In this document: piece after piece, positions 44,772-56,770 of the stretch
Numbering within the stretch: the first letter of the stretch is position 1
Layout of the letters: every line of letters starts with the position of its first letter
The notes under the pieces: model-generated
What the model was told of the DNA's origin: nothing
Seen by the model: only the letters and a program-made list of their open reading frames with translations
Databases searched by the model: none
Origin: Drosophila pseudoobscura
Taxonomy: Eukaryota > Arthropoda > Insecta > Diptera > Drosophilidae
Assembly: GCF_009870125.1 (NCBI RefSeq)
Contig: NC_046680.1
Span: 12,605,501-12,669,500, forward strand
Length of the DNA: 64,000 nt
Reading direction: 5' to 3'
Program-made: the position numbers and the translations under genes

Positions 44772-46361
44772 AAGCAGAGTTGCATGCGGAAAAGCAATTA
44801 AAACTTCTTGTCAGTGTCTAGGAAGTGTTTGTTCATATTTTATGATGTTTTCGTGTAGAAAGCTTGATTATGAATGTGTCACCAAGAAGTGTTGCAACCG
44901 CTTCTCCCTCTCTGCCACGCTCTCTGTCTCTCTCTCTCGCTCGCCCTCTGCCTTTCCTGGAGACTGTTGCATGCAACGAGACTGCCTGCCATTGAGGTTG
45001 CAAGAATAATGTATAACATATTACACATCCGCTACGTTGGCGCTGCGAGTGCCAGTGCCAGTGCCAGCGTCAGTGCCTCAACAATGAGGAAGACCGAATT
45101 GTGAGAATTTTAAATGTGCAAAGTTCCAGCAAACAAAACTTAAGACTTGGCTACCGCCTGATCTCTCGTCTGACCAAATTCGATTGAATAATTTATTGAA
45201 TTTATCATGGTGTTTGGTTGAGCGTTTTCCCATAACGCTTGAGTGCATCAATATTTCCTCCTAGCAGTTTTGATGGCTGCCACTTAGGAAGCCATATTTG
45301 GGCCGAGCAAAGCAACAACAACAGCTAACAGTCAACAGTATTGGCGTAATGGAACCTTGCAGCCATAATGGCACTCATACTCAAGCGCCCACCCTTTGGC
45401 TTATGTATAATATGTGCTTCTGCCACCCTGAAAAGGGTTTCATAAGAATGGTTTCCCCTGATACCTGCGGCAGAGAACTAGAAATTCGTCGAAAATATGC
45501 AAATTTGTCGTCCTGACATGCACATGCTGGTCATCCCCGTTCCCTTCCCTGTCCCCGTCATCCAAGCCCACGCTCGCCCGCACCTGCCTAATGCACCAAA
45601 ATGCATTTTAAATTGGGTAATTTTACACATGCCACGCCGCAGGCGGCAACAACAGCAGAATCGGGTTTAAAAATGGGCGAGCATTTTGGTTTTCAGATTG
45701 GACAGATAATATTCATTGCATCAAACATTCCAGTTGGCTTCTGCTAGCCTGAGGGAGAGGAGGTGGAGGTGGTTGTGGAGGATGTCGGATGTTTGAGTCG
45801 GTTGGGATTAGGATAAGCCTGACAGGCTGAATAATCAGGACCATCAATCAGGTCTGCTGGCCAGGCCAGGCCGAGCCGGGCCGGGCCATGTCGCTTCGTG
45901 CCCTGTACACCTCATTAGCCTAATCGTACAATTGCGCACGGCCGGACACACATAAACGTGGCTTTGAGGGGGCCTTGATGGCTGCTGGAGGCGGGATTAA
46001 CTTTACCGCAATTTGCCCTCATGCGCTAAATAATATTTCATTTTCAAGAGTTGACTTTTCTCACTGCCGACAGGAGGCTTAGCATTTTAAATCCCGACCA
46101 CAAGGCTTTTTGACTTCTCTTTTATGTTTCTTCTTGTTCCCCTTAGTACCTATACTTTGTGAATATGTAATCGGTGGGGAATGAGTCCTACGCAGATCTG
46201 ATACTCATTACATATGCTTTTATAGAGAGTTTTGTGGAACAGCTCCCGAAAAACAGGTGCAAACGCGAATGAAATTCAAGTAATTTGCCTCGAATGCAAG
46301 AGGAAAGTATTCCCAGTATTTGTTTGGGTTACGCCAGTACGCAGACTCCGATGCTGCTGGC

Positions 46362-46430
46362 AAAAGGGGGACAACATCCACAGGATAGCCATGCACAGAA
46401 AAGGGGGACAGCATCCACAGGATAACCATG
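46362..46430. repeat. 37-bp tandem duplication, two copies
   Basis: Two copies of a unit beginning AAAAGGGGGACA and ending GGATARCCATG, differing at two visible positions, start at 46,362 and 46,399. Confidence 0.85.
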
Positions 46431-48867
46431 GATTCAGTCCTCCACAGATGGCGGAGTCGATTGGTGGGGCTGCGGCCGCATGTGGCGAAATTGCTGAAAT
46501 TAAAAAGGCGACTCTTGAAACATTGCGTTTATTGTTCTTCATATTTCGAAATCATATCATTTTTCTCCCTTTTGGGGGAAACAAAAGGGTCTAATTGATC
46601 TATGAATTTCCATTAGTTTCAAATTAAAAAACATTTTTGTCATAATTGCTCCATATTTCACAGCCAAATGTAATCAAAGGAAAAATTTGAATTTCCTGCG
46701 GTCGGTGCAACAAATGAGAGTTTGCAAATGAATTCTGCTCGAATGTCGGCGCCAAATTGATAAATTTGTATTTTATTTAATATCAAAATTGATGCATCAT
46801 TGCACCGCCCGACATGAGGTCTGTCCAGAATCGCTTTTAACGCGGACGTGATTCCATATGCACACTGATGATATTTAGTTTCATTCGAGTCTAGTCGAAT
46901 CGATTCCGATTCATTTGTTTTAAATTTGCTCTAAATGTGAGCTAATAAACGGATTGGAGGAGGCGAAAAATGGAGCTGAAAGACAGACCTGAGATCTGAG
47001 ATCTGCGAGCTGAGCTGCAAATAAATCGTTAGCAATTCATTTTCCTTGATTGTGTGCCTGGGTGTCTCCTTGGGACCCTCCTCCGTCTCCGTCCGTGTGC
47101 CCTCAGAGTCTCCACACAAGTCAATGCAATCGGTGTAATCGGAGTAGGAATCGCAGCTTTTCCCCTAATCTCTTTGCTTTATCCTCCGTAATAATAACTA
47201 CTTCCAGGGCTTTGCTTTAAGGACTTGGCTTCGTCTTATTCTTCTTTGTTCTTCACTTCTCTTGCTCTTCCGCTTTCCCGCTTTTCTCTCTGTTACTTTT
47301 ATTTTTTTCCCTTGCGTGACAGCTCATGTCTTGTTTATCTAAATCATCCGACTGTGTAAATGCCAGGCCTGTCTTCCTGTTACCCAGTCCCCAAGCTCTG
47401 GTCCGTCCGCCTGCCTCAGCTGCCACCTCTTGTGTTGTGTGCCACGCCACTCCAGAAGTAAGCTCGTGTCATCACATGGCAATGAGTGAATGACTTTGTC
47501 GACTAAACTGTTGTGTTCTGCTCTGGCCCGGCCCGGCTTGGTCTCCGTGAGGCTATGCAAAAATCTGTCGAGTTCTGGTTTTGGTAACAATGGCATGTAG
47601 GTTCAAGTGCTTCAGTTAGTCGGGTAATTACGGCACCGTTGCACATTTCAAAGTCCCTTCCCGGCTCCGAGTTCGGTTTCGACTCAGGCTCTGACTCTAC
47701 CTCTGGCTCCTACTGCCTTCTCTCGTTATCTGGCAGTGTCGCAATTTCTCTATTGCTGCTGGCTGCTGGGCTGTGCTGTGCGTGTCGAGTACTATATTTC
47801 TTTTTCTTTTATTTCTTGGTTGACTTTCACATACGACTAGGCAAGTCCTGGTAATCAGAAATTGATCGCAAACGTTCTCTGGCTCTCTGGTGAAATAAAG
47901 GAAATATTGTTACATCATTGAGAGTGCAGTTTTTGTGTGCGCTTCGCATCTGTCGGAAATTGCTAAAGACATTGATGCCCGGGACAAGCCCTGCCAGTGC
48001 ATAGCCAATATATAGCCAATTCTGCCCTCTGGCTACTTAGTACACATTACTTACATAACCTCTATATGTATATGTGCATGTTTGCCAACTTTTCTATCGT
48101 TTTTTTCATCTGAGCGATTGCACGTGCTTCGTGTCAGGTTTTTTCCTCATTCTGCTCCGAGCATCTAACGCCTTGAATAAAGGCAGAATGGAAACAAGAA
48201 GCTGGCGATAATGTAGACAGCTGTCTGTAATATAGCCGTAATATAGATGGGAGATTGTTAAGCTACATTTAAGTGCTGCCTTCATATAGAATTTGAAGAG
48301 TTTATGCTTATTTGTCTAAACAATTGGCATCCGGGATGCGTGGGTATTGCTGTTGAGCTATGATCCCCTGCAGCGTTTCGATTGATGATTATCATCATAT
48401 TGAAGCGGGGGCCGAATTCCATAGTGGAGTTGCATTCCATATGGAAATTACTCTATGCTGTGAAGTACTGAAACATATCTCCCACGCAGCATTCAGGTAA
48501 AATCATTGCTTAAAGCCGTCAGTAAATGGTTGGATTCTCGCCTGCCGCAGAGCCATTTTCATCGCGATTCTTCTGCTGCCGTTTTGGAGTAATATGTCCC
48601 TTGTGTGTTTTTTGTTGGTTCTGCCTCTGTTATTGTTTCTCTTTCTTTTTGGTGCCGTACCCCGCCTCCCAAAGTCAATAATGGGCATCGTTTAACCCTA
48701 CGGCACTGCGTACTGGGAGCGTTGGGAGGAATCTCATCGGCCTTTTTTTTCGGTGGAAGCTCAGGTACAATCTGTGTGGTTGTAGGACATCGGAGATGGG
48801 ACTGGGAATGACTGGGCCGGATGTGGATGAGCGCCATAAAATAAAGGCTGGAGAATTGCCTTCAGTT

Positions 48868-49059
48868 ATGATTTGTTATTTGATTATGATTTGCATTTCG
48901 AGTTACCAGGCCAACAAATTGGATTGTCGAACCGAACAATGGTGTGAGGAAGCAGTCAAAACAATGATTCCGATTTTCTTGATAAAGTAAGTTTTCCACA
49001 CTAGAGCTAACAGTTGCCGGTTGCAAATGAACAGTTCCCTTTGTTATAGGATTGCCTGA
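48868..49059 (+). CDS. Candidate spliced microprotein with signal-like N-terminus
   Basis: ATG at 48,868 opens MICYLIMICISSYQA, a signal-peptide-like start, then a short Cys-containing tail. The frame reaches a consensus donor (AAA then GTAAGT at 48,987). A 63-nt intron with a CTAAC branch-like site and TTGTTATAG acceptor leads to exon 2 at 49,050, which adds ATT GCC TGA. The product is 42 residues with two cysteines after the presumed cleavage site (LDC, QWC). An in-frame upstream ATG exists at 48,796. No homologue is known to me; the case rests on the ORF ending at a well-formed fly-sized intron. Confidence 0.22.
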
Positions 49060-52000
49060 TTACCATACTCACACACACACATACACTCACACATCTCATA
49101 TGTACATACGAGTAGTATCTATGCCCCCGAGGCGTGCCTCACACCCTGCATTGCTCTTTTGTGCTGCTCCTCCTCTGTGCCAGGGGAGCCATAAAAAAAC
49201 AAAGGAGAAGGAGCTGGCTAACCGTGTGCATATGAAAACGGTAGAGTTGGTGCCCGACCTCGTCCCCTTCCTCGCAATCTGAAGAGTGCTCCATTTTCAA
49301 CGCTTAAATGCCGCACATCAAGTATACGCCACGAAGAGCAAAGGAGCCTTGGCTGGCCAATGGGCAAGCAGCAGCACAGGTGAACGTTCTCTCTGTTAAA
49401 CCATCGAATGTGCGGCAGTTTATATGGCCAGGCTCAGAGGCCAAAGCCAGTTGTCTTCCCGTGTGTCCGGCCAAATGATAGATGACATCTCTGACAGTTG
49501 GCCAGTATCGAAGAAATTGCTCAAGACAGCCGACAGATGTGGATAAGAATTTGATTGATATTCGGCCGCCGGAGTGGCCGCCCCACTCAAACGGATTGTA
49601 AAGAAATCTCCAGATAAGACCCGGATTGACTTTAAAGGGAATCGAGCACTCAGAGGCCAGACATTAATGGGAATTTGTGTAAATTTCCATTTGTCAAATG
49701 CGTTGGTGAAATTTTCCATATGTTTCAATTTATGACCACAGCGGGAGGGTGGGAGTGTGCGAGTCTCGCCAAAGGCCGCACCCTGTCGGCAAATAATGGC
49801 AATCAGAATGTCGGAGTCCGCATTCAAATGCCGAGGCGAAATTTAATAACAAATATAAATCATTTTGCTGACAGCCAAAGCACGACCGCCAGCAGCTTCG
49901 TGTCTCTGTCTGAACCCCCGAATCTCGCTCCCCATCTACGGTTTACTGCTCCAGGGACCTCCTTCAACTTCCATTCACACCTCAAGTGATACGGCACAGC
50001 TGCGGAGGTTCAGAGGGAAGGAGGAAGGAGACGCACTAATGGCGCAGGCACCCAATAGCAGGACAATTTCTCATCCTTCCCAGTCCGTCTGATAGTCGGC
50101 CTGTCGCTCTGTGGGAGTTGGCGCATGTCCTTGGGCCCGGACCAAAGTTGCCACTCTGTCTGTCGTGTTAATTTTTTATCACTTTGAAATTAAAGAACAA
50201 CACTTGGGCGGTGGTCCGGAGTCCGCTGTCCGCTCTCCGATTTTTTTCTTTCTTTTCGGGGAAAAGATTTGATGCTGCAGGACATGCGGAAGACGGAAGG
50301 ACTATGCTGGTGTGGACCTGGACTGAGCCCGACTCCGGTTCCCCAGGCTCGTGTCTGGCCGGGCATAAATAATTAACTTAATGCCATGTTGCCCATAAAT
50401 TAGGCATACTCTCCCATCTTCCAGCATTTGTTAAGTGCCTTTCACTTACCTCTGGAGCTGTAGCTACTCTTTGATTAACAAGGATGCCTCCAAGGGCCTC
50501 TGGTCAGTAGAGGTCCTTCACACCCTCTATCTGCCTTTCACATTTCCTTCCATCACTCTGGGGACTGGGGCTACCTATTTGCCAATGCACTGCCAAATGC
50601 AATTTCGAGCAAATCAATTGAAAACACAATTGCCTTTCACTGAGAAGTGCTTTGCTGGCTGCCCCTGCCCCGGGCCCTGCGCCACGCGCACCGAGCCCTT
50701 GCGCTCTCCACCACGACCCTGTTCGCCCGATCGGGGAATGGAGTCGAGATTTGTTTTGTATTGACCGCAAATTTCAATACAGCTTTGCGGTCGCCGCCCA
50801 ATTGCCATACACTTCTCCCTTTCAATTGACAGCCGGGGGCACAGTGGGGCGTTTCCCTCTAAAAATTATACCAACACAAGAACCTACATATATCTACAAT
50901 ATATCTCTTTCGATTAATTGGCGTAAGGACATGTTCAAGCCACAAATATTGTGTCGGCTCTCAATTATGTATGTGCTCAATAAATATTTTATTTATACGG
51001 AGGACAACATTTAGCACCATGAAAACAGTGGGGCAAGGACAGGCAAAGTTTGTGTTTGTGTTTTCGTAAACTAATGCAAACATAACAATTTTACTGTGGA
51101 ACCAAGCCGAACTAATGAGCTCAAACTTCAGTGGCACTTAGCGGCGTATGTTTTTATTACAATGGATTCAACTATACCTATAGTTCGACTTATAAGCTCT
51201 AGCTTCTTAACTTTTTAGCACTAGCCTCTCCTCCATTGATACCAAAGTTTTGCACTCGATTTGCACCTGTAATATTTGACAGTGTCAAATCCAATCAACA
51301 CAAACCATTAGTAAATGGTTTCCCAACCACTGTGCAGCTGCAAAGTGCGGTTGCATCGGCATTAAAGATTTGTGTTGCGGCCTCCTGCCTCTTGTGGTTC
51401 GAAGTTCGTGTTCCTGACATTTGTTGTTCCTGCCGCCCTTGCGGTGTTGTTCCGGCTGATGCTGTTGCTGTTGCAGCTGCAGCTGCTCGAGCGGGCCCAG
51501 AGTGTTTGATCAGGTGTACGTCAATTAACTACAGTTGCCGACCCAATTGCGTTGGCGCCATTTACTAAAACCGAATTTAGCGCCCACATTCTGGATAATG
51601 TAACTAATTGAAACACACAAATTCGGTTGATTGCAATTCATTAGGTTGGCTAATGTGCATAAAATGTTCATAATCAGCTAAGTGAAGACTTGCAAAAGTT
51701 ATCCTGCTCCGAGGACCTGTCTCCGCTTAGCCGAGGCCGAGACGGGTTCGGTGGCGGAGTCTTCGAGGTGTCAACTTTGCTGGCAACGGCCCTGACCCAC
51801 ATTTTCGGTAGAGTGAGAGGGTGCAGGGTGGAGGGTAGAAGGAGGGAGCTAACAAGTTGAGATATTATATTTTAATGAGATGCAGTTGGTAATTTTTGGG
51901 GGCTTGGGGCTAGCCTCAGAACTGTTAGAATTTGTCACTTTGATTATGCAGCTCCGTCTCTGGCATCTCGTCTAATTTTATTACTCTTGCTGGCTGGACG

Positions 52001-55000
52001 AATGAATATTTATGGCCATATAAATACATTATTGTGTCCGGGATGTTCGGTCCTCGCTTCCCGCTCCCCGCTCCCCGCTCCAGATGCAGCTCTAAGTTCG
52101 TACCATCTCATCTCACTGACCTCGTAAGCCCTTGACATGCCCTGCTCATCAAGAACATAAAGTTTGTGCATCCTCTGGCCCCCTGGCCCCCTGACCGCCT
52201 GCTCCAACACTGAAGCTGTCGTCTCGGTGACTTTGCATATGATTACATGAAATTTGCATCGCATTATTTTGCGTCTGGTTCAGGGCCCGGTCCGCTGTCC
52301 GTTGTCCGCCGTCTTCCACTTCCTTCCAGTCACGTGGGCTAGCATACAAATTACTCTTGCAACATTTATTACCCGGCCTCATCAGGTCACAGCCCAAAAG
52401 TAGTGCCAACTGTCTTCCATTCGACTACATTTCGAGCATCTGCAGCGATCCACTCCCCGAATTGATGAGGTTCACGTATTCAAACTGTTTTACAATCGAG
52501 GAAGTCTATGCAAATGAAGTTCGTTAAACGGGCGCACTGAGCCGTGGACTGAGCTCCTGAAGTCAACAAAATTATTGTCTCGCCCAAGCAGGACCCGTGG
52601 AATGAAAATCGTGTAAGCGGGTTTTATATATTGTGGGGAGTGTAAGCTGAAACGATGAATACCAAATTACTTAATCGATTGGGCTGATGAGGTGGAAGAA
52701 ACAAAACTTGTATGGCATTGCATAACATATAGAGCGATTGCGCTTCTTATGATCCCATTATATCATATATGTATGTACATACCATCGATGTGCACGGACC
52801 CTGAAGCTATGCTTCATTTATGAAGATAAATGATTATGATTTTTGGCTAAAATAACTTTAATTCAAAAAAGTATAGCATACTTTTTTGATCCGTGCTGCA
52901 GTCGAATGAAATATTGTCTTTAATACAATGTACAATACAAACAAACGAGTACACACCCGCAAAAAAAACTGTTGATTTATTTACACGGGCAATATTTTAT
53001 CTGCCACATCATGCCCCGAGCATTGGCTTTCCTCCAAAGAAATAAAATCAAACCGCACTGGGAGCGTTGGAAAGTTAACAGTGCTCAGGGCAAATATATT
53101 GCGGGTGGGGGTCAATAAATACACCACGGGGCTGCAGTCGGTTTACTTTGTGTTAGAAGCCGAGCGATGCCATCGATTTTTGGCCAATATATTCTGCTCT
53201 GGCCATCTGGCCGGGGCAGAGCTGCCTATTCCCTTTTAGAGCTCCAGCGAGTACCAGCCGGAGCGCTGAACGCTAAAGCTGATACTGATGCTGCATCTGC
53301 AGCTGACGCTTAAGCTCAAGGTAAAAGGGTCACATGCAAAATATGGAATGCAGCCATCTTCCACTTCCACTTCCACTTGTCCCGTTATCCTCTCGCCCTC
53401 TGGCCACACCGTTTAATTCATGCAGGCGGGGCCCAAGTGCTGCTGCTGCTGCTCCCGCTGCTATGTTCCACTTGCAGCTGCTCCTTCAGTCAAGGATTCT
53501 TCACACTCTCCGCTCTTCCCATTCCAATCACTCACCCTCCCCCTCCCCCTCGCCCCTGTGCTGCGTCTCCTCCGCCACTTGTGTGGATGGATTTATTGCC
53601 GTTTTCGGCTCCAGCTTTGAAATTGAAAAGCAAACAAGCCGCTAACAAGGTGAAGCTTTTTACCTCCCTGCTCGCCATTTTTTTTCTCCGCTGCACCCAC
53701 ACCCGCTCTCGCAGCCGCACCCTCACCCCTTCTCCTGCTCGACGCTCACTTCAATCTAAATTTGAAGCTGCTCGATTCGTTTCCTTTCCTTCGCTTCGAT
53801 TCGATTCGATTTTTTGTACGTGCTCGATAATCCCGTCGTGGTAATCGCTGGGAAGTCGTAGTCCCCGTCGCAGGTTGAGTTCTCTTGTAAATGTGGAACA
53901 TTTTTGATTTCTCACGTATACTTATGCCTTTGTGTGCTCTATTTGTATTTGTATTTGAATTGAGCACCATTAAATGTCCAAGTGGCATGCAACATTTTTC
54001 TCACTGCGGTCGTGCCTTGGCAGGGACCGGCACTCGTCCTCGTCGTGCCTAGACGGAGATCAAGAGGGATACTACCCTCTGCAGCCTCATGTCCTTATTC
54101 AATTTCGCTTTGCTTATTAATTTTTTTTTTTCGCATGGCTTTCCTTTTGGTGTTTTTCTTTTATGGCGAGGCAAGCAGTTTTGCTGAGGAGTTCCGTTCG
54201 ATTCGAAACAACTGCCAGCAAATAGAAGACTGTAATGAAAATAACATTGCTGACGCAGAATGGCGTGAGAGCTTTATGGGACATGAAGCAACTTGATTAT
54301 TCTGATTAATTCTGTTTGTATTTAGATATTTTACGTTAGACAGGTGTTACTCTACGCATGCTCTTCATTTCGGATCCACTTATCTGCACTGAGAGAAAAA
54401 GTGGAATCGTTAAACTAAACACATACATATTTAAATTAAATATTCGGTTTTTAAGTGAAATAAAATAGAATTCACTTAATTAAAAATACTTAATTTCAAT
54501 ATATATAAATATATATTTAAGTCTAAGTTTCGGTACCCACTAATTTATTTTCTGTAATGGATGGTCTCCAAATCTCCCATATTTAGTTTTAAACTTGCCG
54601 AACTTTCTGCCACTTAGATAATTTTTTACTTTTTGCTGACACTTTTTGCAGGGTCATCGCGAAGAAAGTTTAGCTTTGACACATTTCTTTCTGCAGAATG
54701 AAGCAAAGTTCTCCTCCTTTTTTTCATACGTTTTTGATTATTTATGGATCTGTTTTCAGACTCAAACATGAAATCCAATGAAAACAAGTTACGTAGTTGG
54801 GCATTTTCCGCCCATAAATACGACTATGTCTGCACACATATGTACAGATGTAGGTACACTTGTTGGGGGGAGCAAATTTGTGAATGCATGAGCTGGAATC
54901 GAACAATGAATAATGTTTGGCCAATTGATGGACGTTAACTGGGCTCCGTTATTTCGGGCTCCGTTCGGGTCAAATTAGGGGCAATAAAATTGAAATTTAT

Positions 55001-56130
55001 GAGAGCAGAAAGCCAGGCCAGGAACGGCACAAAGTAAAGGCTTATTCCCAATCCGCACCTATTCGTATGAATGGATGGATGTTGGTGGCGGGAAGCGGTA
55101 GACAAAAGAGCAAAATAAATTGGCAGTGCCGCCATCAAGTTTGCCTCTATTAAAACACACAAAACAAATGCAAAAGTTACACAAAAGGAAACTTTCTCTG
55201 CCATCGTCCTGTTACGGGAGACGGTGGCTCTGGCTGGTGTTTTCGGTTTGTCGGGGAGTGGGCCGGTGGTCGGGTGGTTCTGTTCTTCTGCTGACTGTGT
55301 TATTTTAGAAAAAACTTGCGCCCACATCTTCGGTTTGGTTTTGGCTTGACTCCTTCCTCCTCCGCTCCTGCTCTGACTATGTCTGGCCGTGTCCTGCCAT
55401 TCAGCCAAGCAGAAACTCCTTTCGACATACATATATGTACATAAGTTGAAATTATTTGGAGGCAAAAAAAAGGTTCAAAGCCGAATTCAGCCGCCGATTC
55501 ATTATAATGACATCAACGTTTTGCCCATCTCAAGCGAACCTAATTGAGATTTAATGGATGTCTAGGTCTCCCCACTCTCGAGCTCTGTCCTAAACTGCGG
55601 GCCCATTGGCCGGGTCTATGGATCTATGGAAACGATGGGGAAACTGCAAATTTAGTTGAATCCAATTATTTTTTATGTTTCTGCTGCATGCCTGGGTGGG
55701 AAGTGGCGTGGAAGCCCATCAGAGTAGTAGCGCCCTGAAAACGCCTGAAAAGCGCTGGCGGAAAATTGAAAATTTCACAAAGAGCGAGTGGGGAAGACAA
55801 AATGCTGGCACATTGTTGGATAGTCAAGTTAATTGTCTCCCCGTCCACAAAGAGATGCAATCTGACAACAAAAAGGGAACGGAACGGAACCAGAGCCGGG
55901 CACTTGGCCGGAAGACACATTTGCAGGTGACAGAGCCTTTTGAGAATGGTGTTTATTAGCCTTAAGCCAGATAGCATAGTCAATGGTGCAGCAGTATAGT
56001 AAAATCCTATAACTGTTTGTCTGTTTGTTATTTAAATGATTTGTTTATTGATAATGTGACATCGCTGTATTCTGGAAAGTATAAGAACAATTGTTTAAAC
56101 CCAATGGCTTGATCTCAGCGGATTTCTGAT
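49060..56130. other. Intergenic or intronic, no gene seen
   Basis: CA run at 49,072-49,093. Duplicated TCCCCGCTCCCCGC near 52,061-52,080. GGC/CTG tracts at 53,437-53,460. 54,300-54,740 is AT-rich. The 176-codon minus frame at 54,935-55,465 has hydrophobic patches but no domain, and its start lies in simple sequence. GCAGCTGCAGCTGCT at 51,473-51,487 gives overlapping E-boxes. Confidence 0.5.
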
Positions 56131-56389
56131 GGTTCTGCTTAATGTTAGGTCTGGCTCCTGTTATTCTCTTTTTACGACTTTCCCTTGTTTCTCTGCTATG
56201 CTCTCCTTCTGCCGTTGCTGTTTATTTGCTGTTCCCTGTCCCTGCCTACTACTTCTTTAGCAGGTTGTATGCAGCAGCAGCACGTGGAGATTTTGTGACT
56301 GTGAGGATGCAAGCTTCGTCTACACGCTGCTGCATTTTTCAAGCAGCATTCAATTATCAGTGTTGCCATCTCGCTTGTGTGTGAGCTGT

Positions 56390-56770
56390 GGACTAGTGTC
56401 AGAGAAAGAGAGCACACAGCTCACGCACTGCATCAGCCAATGCAAACGCTCTCTCCCGTCTTCATCTCGCGTCGTTCGTTCTTTCTATCTGTTGTTCGTT
56501 GTTTGATCGCCTCGGTTAATTAGGACTCGGCTGCTTGTCTTGATCTGGCACTTACATACTTCTCGCACTTCGCACAATTGATATCCAATCTGACACAGTC
56601 GTGACCGACCTCGTCTTGAATCGCTCAACTGTCTCGTCTTAAAAACCCGTTATCGCTCTCACATCCGCTCTCACACCTTTCGCTATTTTATATTATAGAA
56701 AAGCTGTCACTCCACTCAAAGTTCCGTTGTTCTCTTTTGCATCTCTTGAGGCGACCAACAGGTCTGTACT
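56390..56770. promoter_or_regulatory. Possible promoter-like GAGA/CTCT-rich segment
   Basis: GAGAAAGAGAG (56,402-56,412), repeated CGCTCTC/CTCTCGC motifs and CGTTCGTTCTTTC-type sequence resemble fly promoter-proximal DNA such as that near charlatan. No clear first exon or initiator can be chosen on either strand. Confidence 0.2.

Larger units (their letters stand above)
42846..48860. other. Intergenic or intronic, no gene seen
   Basis: Frames up to 195 codons (42,794-43,381 plus, 43,196-43,651 minus) overlap each other on opposite strands and lack domains or good starts. Visible structure is limited to an AG microsatellite (44,752-44,771), a 37-bp tandem duplication (46,362-46,430) and GC-rich short palindromes such as GGCCGGGCC-type runs near 45,870. 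The stretch could be a large intron or the regulatory region of a gene beyond the window. Confidence 0.55.

Noticed and set aside
54135..54296. 53-codon ORF with a hydrophobic N-terminus
   Set aside because: The signal-like start derives from a T-rich run; no promoter, intron or poly(A) support.
54935..55465. 176-codon minus ORF with hydrophobic patches
   Set aside because: No conserved motif and irregular composition; probably chance in a stop-poor stretch.
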